A stretch of 64,000 bases of DNA from Comamonadaceae bacterium CG12_big_fil_rev_8_21_14_0_65_59_15 (GCA_002786915.1 PCUV01000049.1:62001-126000), one strand, 5' to 3'. Positions 44,667 to 52,768 are shown, numbered from the stretch's first letter. Made by a program: numbers and translations. Notes: generated from the letters alone by a model not told the origin.

Positions 44667-46916
44667 TCACGCCACCGCCACACTCAGCTTGAGCAGCTCA
44701 GCACCCTCCACCACCTGGTCACCCGGCGCATAGAGCAGCTCAGCCACCACGCCGTCCACCGGTGCGGCGATGGTGTGCTCCATCTTCATGGCTTCCAGCA
44801 CCGCCAACGCCTGGCCTTTTTGCACCGTGTCACCGGCCTGCACGGCAAATGAGATCACTTTACCGGGCATGGGTGCGGTCAGGCGACCAACCTCAGTCGG
44901 AGCCTCGCCCGCGTGTGCCAGCAAATCCACTGCAATGATTTGTGTAGCGCCTTGCGCAGTAAAGATATGGGCTACCTCGCCTTTTCGGTACACATTGACG
45001 AACGCGCGTAGGCCTGCAAATTGCAGATCGATGCCATCTGGCGTGGCGGTAAATGACAGCACGCCGGAAGCAGGTTGGGCAGTGGCATCCACAGCGCCTG
45101 AATGGATGGCATCCGTTATGGCTACACCACCCACCTCACCCGAAACCAGGCCGGAATCAGCTTTCGTAGCGCTAGCGCACACGCTCAAGTGCAGCGCGCC
45201 GTCGTGCAGGTAACGCAGCGTGGCTTGGGCGCTCTGACCGTCAAATTCAAAGGCAAAACGCCGCTCGGCCACGCCCAGCGCGCGCCAGCCGTCGGTTTGG
45301 CTGAAGGGGTCTGCGGTGTGCGTGGCACTCTCATCCAACAGGGTTTGCGCCACGGCGGCAGCAGCGGCCAGCGCCAAACCGACGCGTTGCTGGTTGAACA
45401 ACACGGCGGCCTCGCGCGGGATCAGGCCGGTGTCCAGATGCGCGTTGGCGAACGATGGCGACTGCAGCACATAGCGCAAAAACTGCACGTTGCTGGTCAG
45501 GCCGACGATGTGCGTGGCCGCCAGTGCCGCGTCCAGCCGGGCCAGCGCCTGGGCACGCGTGTCGCCGTGCACGATCAGCTTGGCCACCATCGAGTCGTAA
45601 TACGGGCTGATGGCGTCGCCCTGGCGCACGCCGTCGTCAAAGCGCACCGGGCGGCCACTGCGCGCAGAGCCCTCACTCCTGCCCTCTCCCAGGGGGAGGG
45701 GGAGAAACACCGGGGGCTGGAATGCCACATGCGGCGGCTTGCGATAGACATCCAGCGTGCCGGTGGCGGGCAAAAAGTCGTGGTCGGGGTTTTCGGCGCA
45801 GATACGCGCTTCGATGGCGTGACCGGTGATGCGCAACTGGTCTTGCGTCAGCGGTAATGGTTCACCGCTGGCCACGCGCAATTGCCATTCCACCAAGTCC
45901 TGACCGGTGATGGCTTCGGTGACAGGGTGCTCCACTTGTAGGCGCGTGTTCATTTCCATGAAGAAAAAAGCCCCCACGCTCCCCACTTCGTTGGGTTCGC
46001 CACCCCCCGAGGGGGCCTTCGCGCCTTGGGACGGCCCGGCAGCGCTCAACCCGTCCTCTTGCGTCTCTGGCAGTCGCTGCTCCACAATAAATTCCACCGT
46101 GCCCGCGCCCACGTAGCCCACGGCGCGCGCAGCGGCCACGGCGGCTGCGCCCATACGCGCGCGCAGCTCAGGGGTCATGCCCGGCGCGGGGGCTTCTTCC
46201 AGCACTTTTTGATGGCGGCGCTGCACCGAGCAATCGCGCTCAAACAAATACACATAGTTGCCCTGCGTGTCGCCAAACACCTGGATTTCGATGTGGCGCG
46301 GACGCTGCACGTATTTCTCTACCAGCACCGCGTCGCTGCCAAAGCTGCTGATGGCCTCGCGCTTGCAACTGGCCAACGCGTCCAGAAAATCCTGCGCACA
46401 TTCCACCGCGCGCATGCCTTTGCCACCGCCACCGGCGCTGGCTTTGATCAGCACCGGGTAGCCGATGCGGTCTGCCTCGCGCCGCAACAAGGCTGGGTCT
46501 TGGTCGGCACCGTGGTAGCCTGGCACAAGGGGCACCCCGGCTTGCTCCATCAGACGCTTGGATTCAGCCTTCAAGCCCATGGCTTGCATGCTGGCCGCCG
46601 GTGGGCCGATGAACACCAGGCCCGCCGCGGCGCAGGCGCTGGCAAAGTCGGCGTTTTCGCTCAGGAAACCGTAGCCGGGGTGAATGGCTTGGGCACCGCT
46701 GGCTTTGGCCGCTTCAATGATGCGCTGCCAGCGCAGGTAGCTGTCTTTGGGCGCGCTGCCACCAATGTGCACAGCCTCATCGCACGCCGCCACGTGTTTG
46801 GCACTGGCGTCCGCGTCGGAATACACCGCCACGGTTTGGATGCCCATGCGCCGGGTAGTGGCGGCCACACGGCAGGCGATCTCGCCCCGATTGGCAATGA
46901 GAATTTTGGTGAACAT
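44667..46916 (-). CDS. liuD: Methylcrotonyl-CoA carboxylase, biotin-containing alpha subunit
   Basis: The alpha subunit carboxylates its biotin with ATP and bicarbonate for carboxylation of 3-methylcrotonyl-CoA in leucine breakdown. Domains are biotin carboxylase (1-~500, A-G-G-G-G-K-G-M, F-F-F-M-E-M-N-T-R-L-Q-V-E-H-P-V-T-E), a linker, and a C-terminal biotinyl domain with E-A-M-K-M-E-H. At 749 residues it is some 70-80 longer than usual (about 660-680). Two in-frame inserts explain most of the excess: residues ~281-314 directly before the FFFMEMN strand, and ~398-422 before V-R-F-D-D-G-V. The frame is intact. The start has GGAAA upstream. Confidence 0.93.
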   Translation of the reverse strand: MFTKILIANRGEIACRVAATTRRMGIQTVAVYSDADASAKHVAACDEAVHIGGSAPKDSYLRWQRIIEAAKASGAQAIHPGYGFLSENADFASACAAAGLVFIGPPAASMQAMGLKAESKRLMEQAGVPLVPGYHGADQDPALLRREADRIGYPVLIKASAGGGGKGMRAVECAQDFLDALASCKREAISSFGSDAVLVEKYVQRPRHIEIQVFGDTQGNYVYLFERDCSVQRRHQKVLEEAPAPGMTPELRARMGAAAVAAARAVGYVGAGTVEFIVEQRLPETQEDGLSAAGPSQGAKAPSGGGEPNEVGSVGAFFFMEMNTRLQVEHPVTEAITGQDLVEWQLRVASGEPLPLTQDQLRITGHAIEARICAENPDHDFLPATGTLDVYRKPPHVAFQPPVFLPLPLGEGRSEGSARSGRPVRFDDGVRQGDAISPYYDSMVAKLIVHGDTRAQALARLDAALAATHIVGLTSNVQFLRYVLQSPSFANAHLDTGLIPREAAVLFNQQRVGLALAAAAAVAQTLLDESATHTADPFSQTDGWRALGVAERRFAFEFDGQSAQATLRYLHDGALHLSVCASATKADSGLVSGEVGGVAITDAIHSGAVDATAQPASGVLSFTATPDGIDLQFAGLRAFVNVYRKGEVAHIFTAQGATQIIAVDLLAHAGEAPTEVGRLTAPMPGKVISFAVQAGDTVQKGQALAVLEAMKMEHTIAAPVDGVVAELLYAPGDQVVEGAELLKLSVAVA
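45651..45725. repeat. In-frame repeat-like insert 2 in the MCC alpha gene
   Basis: The 75-base stretch contains CCCTCTCCC (45682-45690) next to GGGGGAGGG (45692-45700), an inverted repeat. It encodes L-P-L-P-L-G-E-G on the gene strand. I remember this peptide, and its reverse-strand reading L-T-P-A-L-S-Q-G-E, from a widespread bacterial intergenic repeat. It interrupts the spacing between Y-R-K-P and V-R-F-D-D-G-V expected in biotin carboxylases. Boundaries are approximate. Confidence 0.65.
45975..46076. repeat. In-frame repeat-like insert 1 in the MCC alpha gene
   Basis: About 102 bases with the inverted repeat CCCCCC-GA-GGGGG (46004-46016) and GCCTTGGGACGGCCCGG (46024-46040). This arrangement is very like an intergenic repeat I remember as common in Burkholderiales. 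It encodes about 34 residues rich in G, S, P and E between F-I-V-E-Q and F-F-F-M-E-M-N, which normally lie only a few residues apart. Boundaries are approximate. Confidence 0.68.
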
Positions 46917-46938
46917 GGTCGGTTTTCCGTATCGTGAT

Positions 46939-46959
46939 AATTGGAATCTGACCCCAATT
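46939..46959. repeat. 21-bp palindromic element, copy 3, at the end of the liuC gene
   Basis: AATTGGAATC/TGACCCCAATT, the same family as the two amn copies. It occupies half of the 41-base liuC-liuD gap and supplies part of the liuC stop codon (TAA at 46960-46958). Confidence 0.75.
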
Positions 46960-47734
46960 AATTGAGCCAGTTGGGTTTGCGTTTTTGCAGGAAGGATTGC
47001 ACGCCCTCTTTGCCTTCGCTGCTGGCGCGGATGCTGGCGATGCCCTCAACCGTGTGGGCAATCAGCGCGGCGTCGATGTCTTTGCCGGCCACGTCGTGCA
47101 GCAGGGCTTTGCATTCACGGACGGCGTTGGGGCTGGCGCTGGCCAGCGCGTGGGTGAGCTCAGTCATCTTGGCATCAAGCTGGTCGGCTGGCACGACGGC
47201 GTGCACAAATCCGATGCGCATCGCCTCGGCCGCATCAAAGCGCTCTGCCGTCAAAAAGTAGCGATGCGCGGCGCGCGCGCCCATGGCGCGGATCACATAC
47301 GGGCTGATGGTGGCGGGGTATAGGCCGAGCTTGACTTCACTCAGGCAGTAGTTGGCAGTATCGACGCTGACCGCCATGTCGCACGCCGCCACCAGGCCCA
47401 TGCCACCGGCATAGACGTCGCCCTGGATGCGCGCCACGGTGGGCTTGGGGCAGGCGTAGAGCACGCGCAGCATTTCGGCCAATGCAGCTGCATCGGCCAG
47501 GTTTTCGGCGTGCGTGTAGTCGGCCATGCGGCGCATCCAGTTCAGGTCAGCCCCGGCGCAAAAGGCCGGGCCAACGGCGGCCAGCACGATGGCGCGCACC
47601 TGCGGGTTTTGGCCCAGCGTGGTGAATGCCTGTGTCAGCTCGGCAATCACCTCGTCATTGAAGGCGTTGCGCACCTCGGGTCGACTCAATGTGACCGTGG
47701 CAACCGTGCCCGGTTGGATATTCAGTGTGGCCAT
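46958..47734 (-). CDS. liuC: 3-methylglutaconyl-CoA hydratase (enoyl-CoA hydratase family)
   Basis: This crotonase-fold enzyme probably hydrates 3-methylglutaconyl-CoA to HMG-CoA between the MCC and HMG-CoA lyase steps. The 258-residue protein has A-F-C-A-G-A-D-L-N-W-M (oxyanion hole and CoA region), G-G-M-G-L-V-A-A-C-D, E-V-K-L-G-L-Y-P-A-T-I-S-P-Y-V (catalytic E region) and the C-terminal E-G-K-E-G-V-Q-S-F-L-Q-K-R-K-P. Assignment to the leucine pathway rests on its position between the two MCC genes. Its ATG lies inside the end of vapC (13-base overlap), with AGAGG upstream. Confidence 0.9.
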   Translation of the reverse strand: MATLNIQPGTVATVTLSRPEVRNAFNDEVIAELTQAFTTLGQNPQVRAIVLAAVGPAFCAGADLNWMRRMADYTHAENLADAAALAEMLRVLYACPKPTVARIQGDVYAGGMGLVAACDMAVSVDTANYCLSEVKLGLYPATISPYVIRAMGARAAHRYFLTAERFDAAEAMRIGFVHAVVPADQLDAKMTELTHALASASPNAVRECKALLHDVAGKDIDAALIAHTVEGIASIRASSEGKEGVQSFLQKRKPNWLN

Positions 47735-48123
47735 GTTCTCAAACCTCTTAGCGTTTCCATCACGTCAAAGTCAGCATCACGGTGCAGCAGATCATGCCCG
47801 TGGGTGATGCAGTAGCTGGCCAGCAACACGTCGATCGGGCTGGCAATGGTGTAGCCTTTTTGGCGCAGCAGGCGGTAGTGCTCGGTGGCCAACAGCGCGT
47901 TGTCCAGGCCGCCAATCTCTACAACTTGGGTTGTCAAAAGCAAGGTCTGCGCCTCGCGCTTGGTTCGCTGCGACGAAAACCCGCGCAGCACTTCAAAGAC
48001 CACCAAATCGGCCACCGCCAATTCTTCTTCAGGGTTGTCCAACAGCGCATCCAAATGTTCGGTTTGCGCGTTGTGCACGCCCTTGAAATAGTCGATCCAG
48101 ACGCTTGAATCGACCAGAATCAT
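47722..48123 (-). CDS. vapC: VapC-family PIN-domain ribonuclease toxin
   Basis: A 133-residue PIN-domain toxin. Acidic active-site residues are visible in L-V-D-S-S-V-W-I-D-Y-F, V-F-E-V-L-R-G-F, S-P-I-D-V-L-L-A and R-D-A-D-F-D. VapC toxins cut tRNA or rRNA. The start is ATG 48123, overlapping the antitoxin stop as ATGA. It sits inside the liu operon between the MCC beta and liuC genes and overlaps the liuC start by 13 bases, so toxin and leucine-degradation genes share a transcript. Confidence 0.92.
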   Translation of the reverse strand: MILVDSSVWIDYFKGVHNAQTEHLDALLDNPEEELAVADLVVFEVLRGFSSQRTKREAQTLLLTTQVVEIGGLDNALLATEHYRLLRQKGYTIASPIDVLLASYCITHGHDLLHRDADFDVMETLRGLRTWPH

Positions 48124-48524
48124 GCCTTTGACTCCAGCGCAGCGGCACCGCGATTCGGGATGCCAGTGGCAGGCTCGGGTAACGTGGCCACGGCCGGGCT
48201 CGACACCGTATAAGCAGCAACCGGTTCGCACACCGTCAATTCAGCTTGTTCTTTGGCTTGCGGGGCAACCATGGCCACGTGCACTTGAGTCAATGTGGCA
48301 GCTTGCGTCATCGCTTGGGCCTGATCATCGGCGCGACTCCTTGCCCAAGCCTCGTCAGAGTCGTCCCAATGCAAGGTTCCGCGTGCCGCCCGAATCGCTG
48401 CGTAAGCATGACGCCGCCGGATGAGCTTCAACCCCGCTTCAACAGCCTCGCGCTTGGTCTTGAACTCGCCGGTGGCCATGACGTAGTCCATGAGCTTGTC
48501 GTCGATATCGATGTTCGTTCGCAT
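48120..48524 (-). CDS. vapB: VapB-family antitoxin with a long C-terminal extension
   Basis: Residues 1-~65 form a typical VapB (type II antitoxin) with M-R-T-N-I-D-I-D-D-K-L-M-D-Y-V and K-T-K-R-E-A-V-E-A-G-L-K-L-I. Members of this group are normally 60-90 residues long; this one has 134. The extra part (~66-134) is rich in A, T, V, Q and P and has no recognised domain. AGGATT precedes the ATG. An inverted repeat at 48539-48568 just upstream is a likely self-regulatory operator. Confidence 0.9.
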   Translation of the reverse strand: MRTNIDIDDKLMDYVMATGEFKTKREAVEAGLKLIRRRHAYAAIRAARGTLHWDDSDEAWARSRADDQAQAMTQAATLTQVHVAMVAPQAKEQAELTVCEPVAAYTVSSPAVATLPEPATGIPNRGAAALESKA

Positions 48525-48538
48525 GATTGAATCCTAAA

Positions 48539-48568
48539 ATGTGTATGGATTTTTTAAATCATACACAT
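48539..48568 (-). promoter_or_regulatory. Putative VapB operator/promoter: 9-bp perfect inverted repeat
   Basis: ATGTGTATG (48539-48547) and CATACACAT (48560-48568) are perfect inverted repeats around an AT-rich 12-base spacer. The dyad ends 15 bases before the vapB ATG and touches the MCC beta stop codon (48570-48568). On the minus strand it contains TATGAT, a fair -10 box. Type II antitoxins usually bind such dyads. Confidence 0.6.
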
Positions 48569-50190
48569 CACATGCGAAAAAGTCCAAACCGGGTGTCTTC
48601 AATCGGCGCGTTGCGGCTGGCACTCAAGCCCAGCGCCAGCACGCGGCGCGTGTCGGCGGGGTCGATCAGCCCATCGTCCCACAGGCGGGCGGTGGCGTAA
48701 TAGGGGTGGCCTTGCACCTCGTACTGCTGTTTGATCGGGGCCTTGAACCTGGCTTCTTCCTCGGCGCTCCAGGTGCCACCCTTGGCCTCGATGCCGTCGC
48801 GGCGTACCGTGGCCAGCACACTGGCAGCCTGCTCGCCGCCCATCACCGAGATGCGCGCGTTGGGCCACATCCACAAAAAGCGCGGGCCAAAGGCGCGCCC
48901 GCACATGCCGTAGTTGCCCGCGCCAAAGCTGCCGCCAATGATGATGGTGAATTTGGGCACCGCAGCCGTCGCCACCGCTGTGACCATCTTGGCCCCGTTG
49001 CGGGCAATGCCTTCGTTCTCGTACTTGCGCCCGACCATGAAGCCGGTGATGTTCTGCAAAAATACCAGCGGTATCTTGCGCTGGCAGCACAACTCAATAA
49101 AGTGGGCACCCTTGAGGGCCGATTCACTGAACAAAATGCCGTTGTTGGCAATGATGCCCACGGCCATACCCTCGATGCGCGCAAAACCGGTAATCAGCGT
49201 GGTGCCAAAGCGCGACTTGAACTCGTCAAAGTCCGAGTCATCGACGATGCGGGCAATGATTTCGCGCACATCGTACGGTTTGTGGGTGTCCACCGGGATC
49301 ACGCCATAGAGCTCTTGCGCTGCAAATCTGGGCGCTATTGGCGCCATATCCAAGGGCGCCGGCAGCTTGTTTTTATTCAAGTTCCTGATCGCCGTGCGGG
49401 CCAGACAGAGCGCATGCATGTCGTTTTGCGCCAGATGATCGGCAACCCCCGAGATGCGTGTGTGGACATCACCGCCGCCAAGATCTTCGGCCGTCACCAC
49501 TTCACCGGTGGCGGCTTTCACCAGCGGTGGACCACCCAGAAAGATGGTGCCCTGATTTTTGACGATGATGGTCTCGTCGCTCATGGCCGGCACATAAGCG
49601 CCACCCGCCGTACAACTGCCCATCACCACGGCAATCTGGGCAATACCCAGCGCACTCATGTTCGCCTGGTTGAAGAAAATGCGACCGAAATGGTCGCGAT
49701 CCGGAAAAACTTCGTCCTGCGTTGGCAAATTGGCACCACCCGAGTCCACCAAATAAATGCAAGTCAGGCGGTTTTGCTGCGCGATCTCTTGTGCACGCAG
49801 GTGCTTCTTGACCGTCATGGGGTAATAGCTGCCGCCTTTGACCGTGGCATCGTTGCAGACGATCAGGCAATCCACACCGCTGACACGCCCAATACCGGTG
49901 ACAACGCCCGCCCCCGGGGCGCTGTCGGTGCCGTCGCGATCCGGGTACATGCCCATGGCGGCCAAGGGCGAGAGTTCCAGAAACGGCGAGCCGGGGTCCA
50001 GCAGCATCTGCACCCGCTCGCGCGGCAGCAACTTGCCGCGCGCGCTGTGTTTGGCGCGCGCCGCCTCGCCACCGCCCTGCTCCACCTGCGCAAACTTGGC
50101 GCGCAAGTCGTCCACCAAAGCGCGCATCGCGCTGGCGTTGGCCTGGAAGTCAGCAGAGCGGGCATTGAGCTGGGTTTGCAGAACGGGCAT
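48568..50190 (-). CDS. liuB: Methylcrotonyl-CoA carboxylase, carboxyltransferase beta subunit
   Basis: The beta subunit transfers CO2 from biotin to 3-methylcrotonyl-CoA, giving 3-methylglutaconyl-CoA. The 540-residue protein has [52 protein letters not shown], and [11 protein letters not shown]. The start is ATG 50190; the frame extends to 50295 without homology. It heads the minus-strand liu operon and is divergent from the AraC gene. No isovaleryl-CoA dehydrogenase gene is in the window. Confidence 0.95.
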   Translation of the reverse strand: MPVLQTQLNARSADFQANASAMRALVDDLRAKFAQVEQGGGEAARAKHSARGKLLPRERVQMLLDPGSPFLELSPLAAMGMYPDRDGTDSAPGAGVVTGIGRVSGVDCLIVCNDATVKGGSYYPMTVKKHLRAQEIAQQNRLTCIYLVDSGGANLPTQDEVFPDRDHFGRIFFNQANMSALGIAQIAVVMGSCTAGGAYVPAMSDETIIVKNQGTIFLGGPPLVKAATGEVVTAEDLGGGDVHTRISGVADHLAQNDMHALCLARTAIRNLNKNKLPAPLDMAPIAPRFAAQELYGVIPVDTHKPYDVREIIARIVDDSDFDEFKSRFGTTLITGFARIEGMAVGIIANNGILFSESALKGAHFIELCCQRKIPLVFLQNITGFMVGRKYENEGIARNGAKMVTAVATAAVPKFTIIIGGSFGAGNYGMCGRAFGPRFLWMWPNARISVMGGEQAASVLATVRRDGIEAKGGTWSAEEEARFKAPIKQQYEVQGHPYYATARLWDDGLIDPADTRRVLALGLSASRNAPIEDTRFGLFRM

Positions 50191-50348
50191 GGTCTTCTTT
50201 CTGTGAATCAGAGAGGGTCTTGGCAAAAGTTGGCCGCGCGAAGCCAGGAACCAACGCCTCGCCGTGATGGGCCAAGCATAGAGCCCAAAGCGCACGGGTG
50301 GATGTCACGCAGGTTGCAAATTGTGCCAAAGTCAAGCAAACTGATGCC
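50191..50348. promoter_or_regulatory. Divergent promoter region between liuB and the araC-like gene
   Basis: The 158-base gap separates two divergent starts and must carry both promoters. The AraC-type protein is the natural candidate regulator of the liu operon by position. I see TTGCAAATTGTGCC near 50322 but no convincing pair of direct repeats. Confidence 0.45.
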
Positions 50349-51374
50349 ATGCCCCGCGTCCCCCAAACCACCGCCGCCACGCCCATTGCCTTCGTCCATT
50401 GCATTGTGCAAGCGTATCAACGGCGCGGCATGGATGCGTCTGCCGCTTTACAACAGGCACACATTGCGCCAGAGCAACTGCAGAACCCGGTGGCGCGCGT
50501 CACGGCCATGCAATTTGAAGCCTTGTCCAGCCATGCGATGCGAGAGCTGGACGACGAAGCGCTGGGCTGGTTTGGCCGCCGCTTGCCGTGGGGTAGTTAC
50601 GGCATGTTGGCGCGGGCCAGCATCAGCGCGCCCAACCTGGGTGTGGCCTTGCAGCGTTGGTGTCGCCACCACGGGCTGATTGCGGGCGACATCGCGCTCA
50701 CGCTCAACACCGATGCAGGCACCGCCACACTGACCCTCACCGAACACCGAGACTTGGGCGTCCTGCGCGAGTTTTGCCTGGTCTCCATCCTGCGCAATTT
50801 TCATGGGCTAGCGTGCTGGTTGGTGGACTCGCGGATCCCGCTCACGGGCGCACAGTTTCCGTTTGGCAGGCCTGATCATGGCGCTGTCTATCAAGTTCTT
50901 TTTTCGGCTCCAGCCCTTTTCAATCAAGCGCAAGCAGCTATCAGTTTTGATGCAAGTTACCTGACCCTGCCGCTGCGCCGCGACGAGGCCGCGCTGCGCC
51001 AGATGCTCATGCGCGCCCTACCCTTAACCGTGCTGCAGTACCGCCGCGACCGCCTGCTGGTGCAGCGTGTGCGCCAGGCGCTGGCAAACCAGCCCGCCGA
51101 CACGCACAGCGCCGACGACCTGGCCGCGCTGCTGGCCATGTCGCCGCGCACATTGCACCGCCAACTGAAAGATGAAGGTGCGTCGTTACAAGCGCTGAAA
51201 GACGAGGTGCGCCGCACGCGCGCGCAAGACTTGCTGCTGCGCACCCGACGTCCGATCAAACAGGTGGCTCAAACGACAGGGTTTCAGAATGAAAAAAGCT
51301 TTATGCGGGCGTTCAAGGCGTGGACAGGACAATCACCGGCGGAGTTCAGGAACGCGCAAGCGGCATGCCGCTGA
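50349..51374 (+). CDS. AraC-family transcriptional regulator
   Basis: A 341-residue regulator with the N-terminal arabinose-binding-like domain of the OruR/ArgR-type AraC subgroup (about 15-210) and a C-terminal double helix-turn-helix (about 240-335: M-S-P-R-T-L-H-R-Q-L-K, then V-A-Q-T-T-G-F-Q-N-E-K-S-F-M-R-A-F-K-A-W-T-G). It is divergent from liuB, so it is probably the activator of the liu genes. Residues ~184-202 are encoded by a sense-orientation copy of the dispersed element. The start is ATG 50349; a GTG at 50298 is less likely. Confidence 0.88.
   Translation: MPRVPQTTAATPIAFVHCIVQAYQRRGMDASAALQQAHIAPEQLQNPVARVTAMQFEALSSHAMRELDDEALGWFGRRLPWGSYGMLARASISAPNLGVALQRWCRHHGLIAGDIALTLNTDAGTATLTLTEHRDLGVLREFCLVSILRNFHGLACWLVDSRIPLTGAQFPFGRPDHGAVYQVLFSAPALFNQAQAAISFDASYLTLPLRRDEAALRQMLMRALPLTVLQYRRDRLLVQRVRQALANQPADTHSADDLAALLAMSPRTLHRQLKDEGASLQALKDEVRRTRAQDLLLRTRRPIKQVAQTTGFQNEKSFMRAFKAWTGQSPAEFRNAQAACR
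50899..50955 (+). repeat. 57-bp dispersed element, sense copy in the araC-like gene
   Basis: It contains CAGCCCTTTTCAATCAAGCG (50911-50930) and the core CAAGCGCAAGCAGCTATCA (50925-50943), which matches 30784-30802 at 18 of 19 bases. Read sense it encodes S-A-P-A-L-F-N-Q-A-Q-A-A-I-S-F-D-A-S. The other genic copies are read from the opposite strand. Confidence 0.75.
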
Positions 51375-51493
51375 GTCAGAAGAGTCGTGGTGCAGGCGCA
51401 ATACAACTCAACCAGGTCCAGCTTCACACAACTCACGCTTGCTATTGGAGAAACGGCAACCGAACGGTAACCAGAGAAAAGACCGAAAGAAGA

Positions 51494-51525
51494 AAGGACT
51501 TACACCCTCTCGAGCGTAAGTCCTT
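51494..51525 (-). terminator. Rho-independent terminator of the tRNA-CAU/tRNA-Arg unit
   Basis: AAGGACTTAC and GTAAGTCCTT form a perfect 10-bp stem with a 12-base loop. On the minus strand the stem is followed by a T-rich run (positions 51493 downwards: TTCTTCTTT). Confidence 0.75.
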
Positions 51526-51533
51526 GATTCATA

Positions 51534-51610
51534 TGGTGCGGCTGGCAGGAATTGAACCCACGACCCCTTGGTTCGTAGCCAAGTACTCTATCCAACTGAG
51601 CTACAGCCGC
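51534..51610 (-). tRNA. tRNA-Arg (anticodon ACG)
   Basis: The minus strand folds as a 77-base tRNA with acceptor GCGGCTG/CAGCCGC, D-arm TAGCTCAGTTGGATAGAGTA, anticodon stem CTTGG/CCAAG with loop CTACGAA (anticodon ACG), T-loop TTCAATT and encoded CCA. Confidence 0.96.
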
Positions 51611-51637
51611 GAAGCGCTAAATTATAGCGACACTTTT

Positions 51638-51714
51638 TGGTAGGGCGTCACAGACTTGAACTGTGGACCAAAGGATTATGAGTCCTCTGCTCTAACCAAC
51701 TGAGCTAACGCCCC
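51638..51714 (-). tRNA. tRNA with CAU anticodon (elongator Met or Ile2)
   Basis: The minus strand folds as a 77-base tRNA with acceptor GGGGCGT/ACGCCCT, D-arm TAGCTCAGTTGGTTAGAGCA, anticodon loop CTCATAA (CAU), T-loop TTCAAGT and encoded ACCA. The 1:72 position is G-U. It is not initiator tRNA, as the three G-C pairs of the anticodon stem are absent. CAU could read Met, or Ile after lysidine modification; GACTCATAATC resembles Ile2 of E. coli, but this does not settle it. Confidence 0.93.
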
Positions 51715-51735
51715 ACTGGCGCAGGATTGTAGGGG

Positions 51736-52740
51736 CTACTTGTGGTGGCTCAGCGCGTTGCTGACCAGCTTGGCGGTGATGTCCACGATCTGGATCATGC
51801 GGTCGTAAGGCATGCGCGTGGGCCCCACCACGCCCAATGTGCCAACCACATGACCGTCCACTTCGTAGGGCGTGCTCACAATCGACAAATCTTCAAAGGG
51901 AATGACCTGGCTTTCACCGCCAATAAAGATGCGCACCCCGTCGGCACGCCCGGTCACATCCAACAGACGCATCAACTGCGCCTTTTGCTCAAACAGTTCA
52001 AAGGCTCGGCGCAAATGGCCCATGTCGTTGGCAAAGTCGCTGACAGACAACAGATTTTTTTCGCCCGAAATAACCACTTCCGCCTGGAGCTCGGGGGCGT
52101 CGGGTGAGCCTGCCGCCACGGCCGCATTCATCAGGCTGGCAATTTCGGCACGCAGCGACTCCACCTCGCCCTTGAGGCGCTCGCGCACCTGCTCGATGTC
52201 AAGCCCGACATAGTGCGCGTTCAGATAGTTGGCGGCCTCCACCAGTTGGGATTGCTCATAGTCCACCTCGGTAAAGATGACCCGGTTTTGTACGTCGCCC
52301 TCGGGCGACACCAGAATCACCAGCACGCGCCGCTCCGACAGGCGCAAAAACTCGATGTGTCTGAAAACGGTGGCGCGTCTGGGCGTGACCACCACGCCGA
52401 CAAATTGCGACAGGTTCGACAACAGCGTGGCAGCGTTGGATATAACCTTTTGCGGCTGATCCGGCGCCAGGCTGTGACCCTGGATCTGATTGCGCTGTAC
52501 CGTCAGCATGGTATCGACAAACAAGCGGTAACCCCGTGCCGTGGGGATGCGCCCGGCCGAGGTGTGCGGGCTGACGATCAGCCCCAGCTCTTCCAGGTCA
52601 GACATCACGTTGCGGATGGTGGCGGGCGACAGCTCCAGGCCAGACGCCCTGGACAAAGTGCGCGAGCCCACCGGTTGGCCGTCGGCAATGTAGCGCTCTA
52701 CCAGCGCTTTGAGCAATAACTTGGCACGGTCGTCGAGCAT
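51736..52740 (-). CDS. hrcA: Heat-inducible transcription repressor HrcA
   Basis: HrcA represses heat-shock genes such as groESL by binding the CIRCE element. The 334-residue protein has the N-terminal winged helix ([24 protein letters not shown]), [14 protein letters not shown], and the C-terminal V-V-G-P-T-R-M-P-Y. No CIRCE sequence is visible nearby. ATG 52740 is used; a TTG one codon earlier is not needed. It is divergent from nadK with only 28 bases between the starts. Confidence 0.95.
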   Translation of the reverse strand: MLDDRAKLLLKALVERYIADGQPVGSRTLSRASGLELSPATIRNVMSDLEELGLIVSPHTSAGRIPTARGYRLFVDTMLTVQRNQIQGHSLAPDQPQKVISNAATLLSNLSQFVGVVVTPRRATVFRHIEFLRLSERRVLVILVSPEGDVQNRVIFTEVDYEQSQLVEAANYLNAHYVGLDIEQVRERLKGEVESLRAEIASLMNAAVAAGSPDAPELQAEVVISGEKNLLSVSDFANDMGHLRRAFELFEQKAQLMRLLDVTGRADGVRIFIGGESQVIPFEDLSIVSTPYEVDGHVVGTLGVVGPTRMPYDRMIQIVDITAKLVSNALSHHK

Positions 52741-52768
52741 CAAATCATTTTAGTGATTTAATTTGCGC

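Noticed and set aside
48541-50679. A 712-codon plus-strand open frame opposite MCC beta and running into the araC-like gene
   Set aside because: Antisense shadow with no domain; MCC beta and the AraC protein are both clear.
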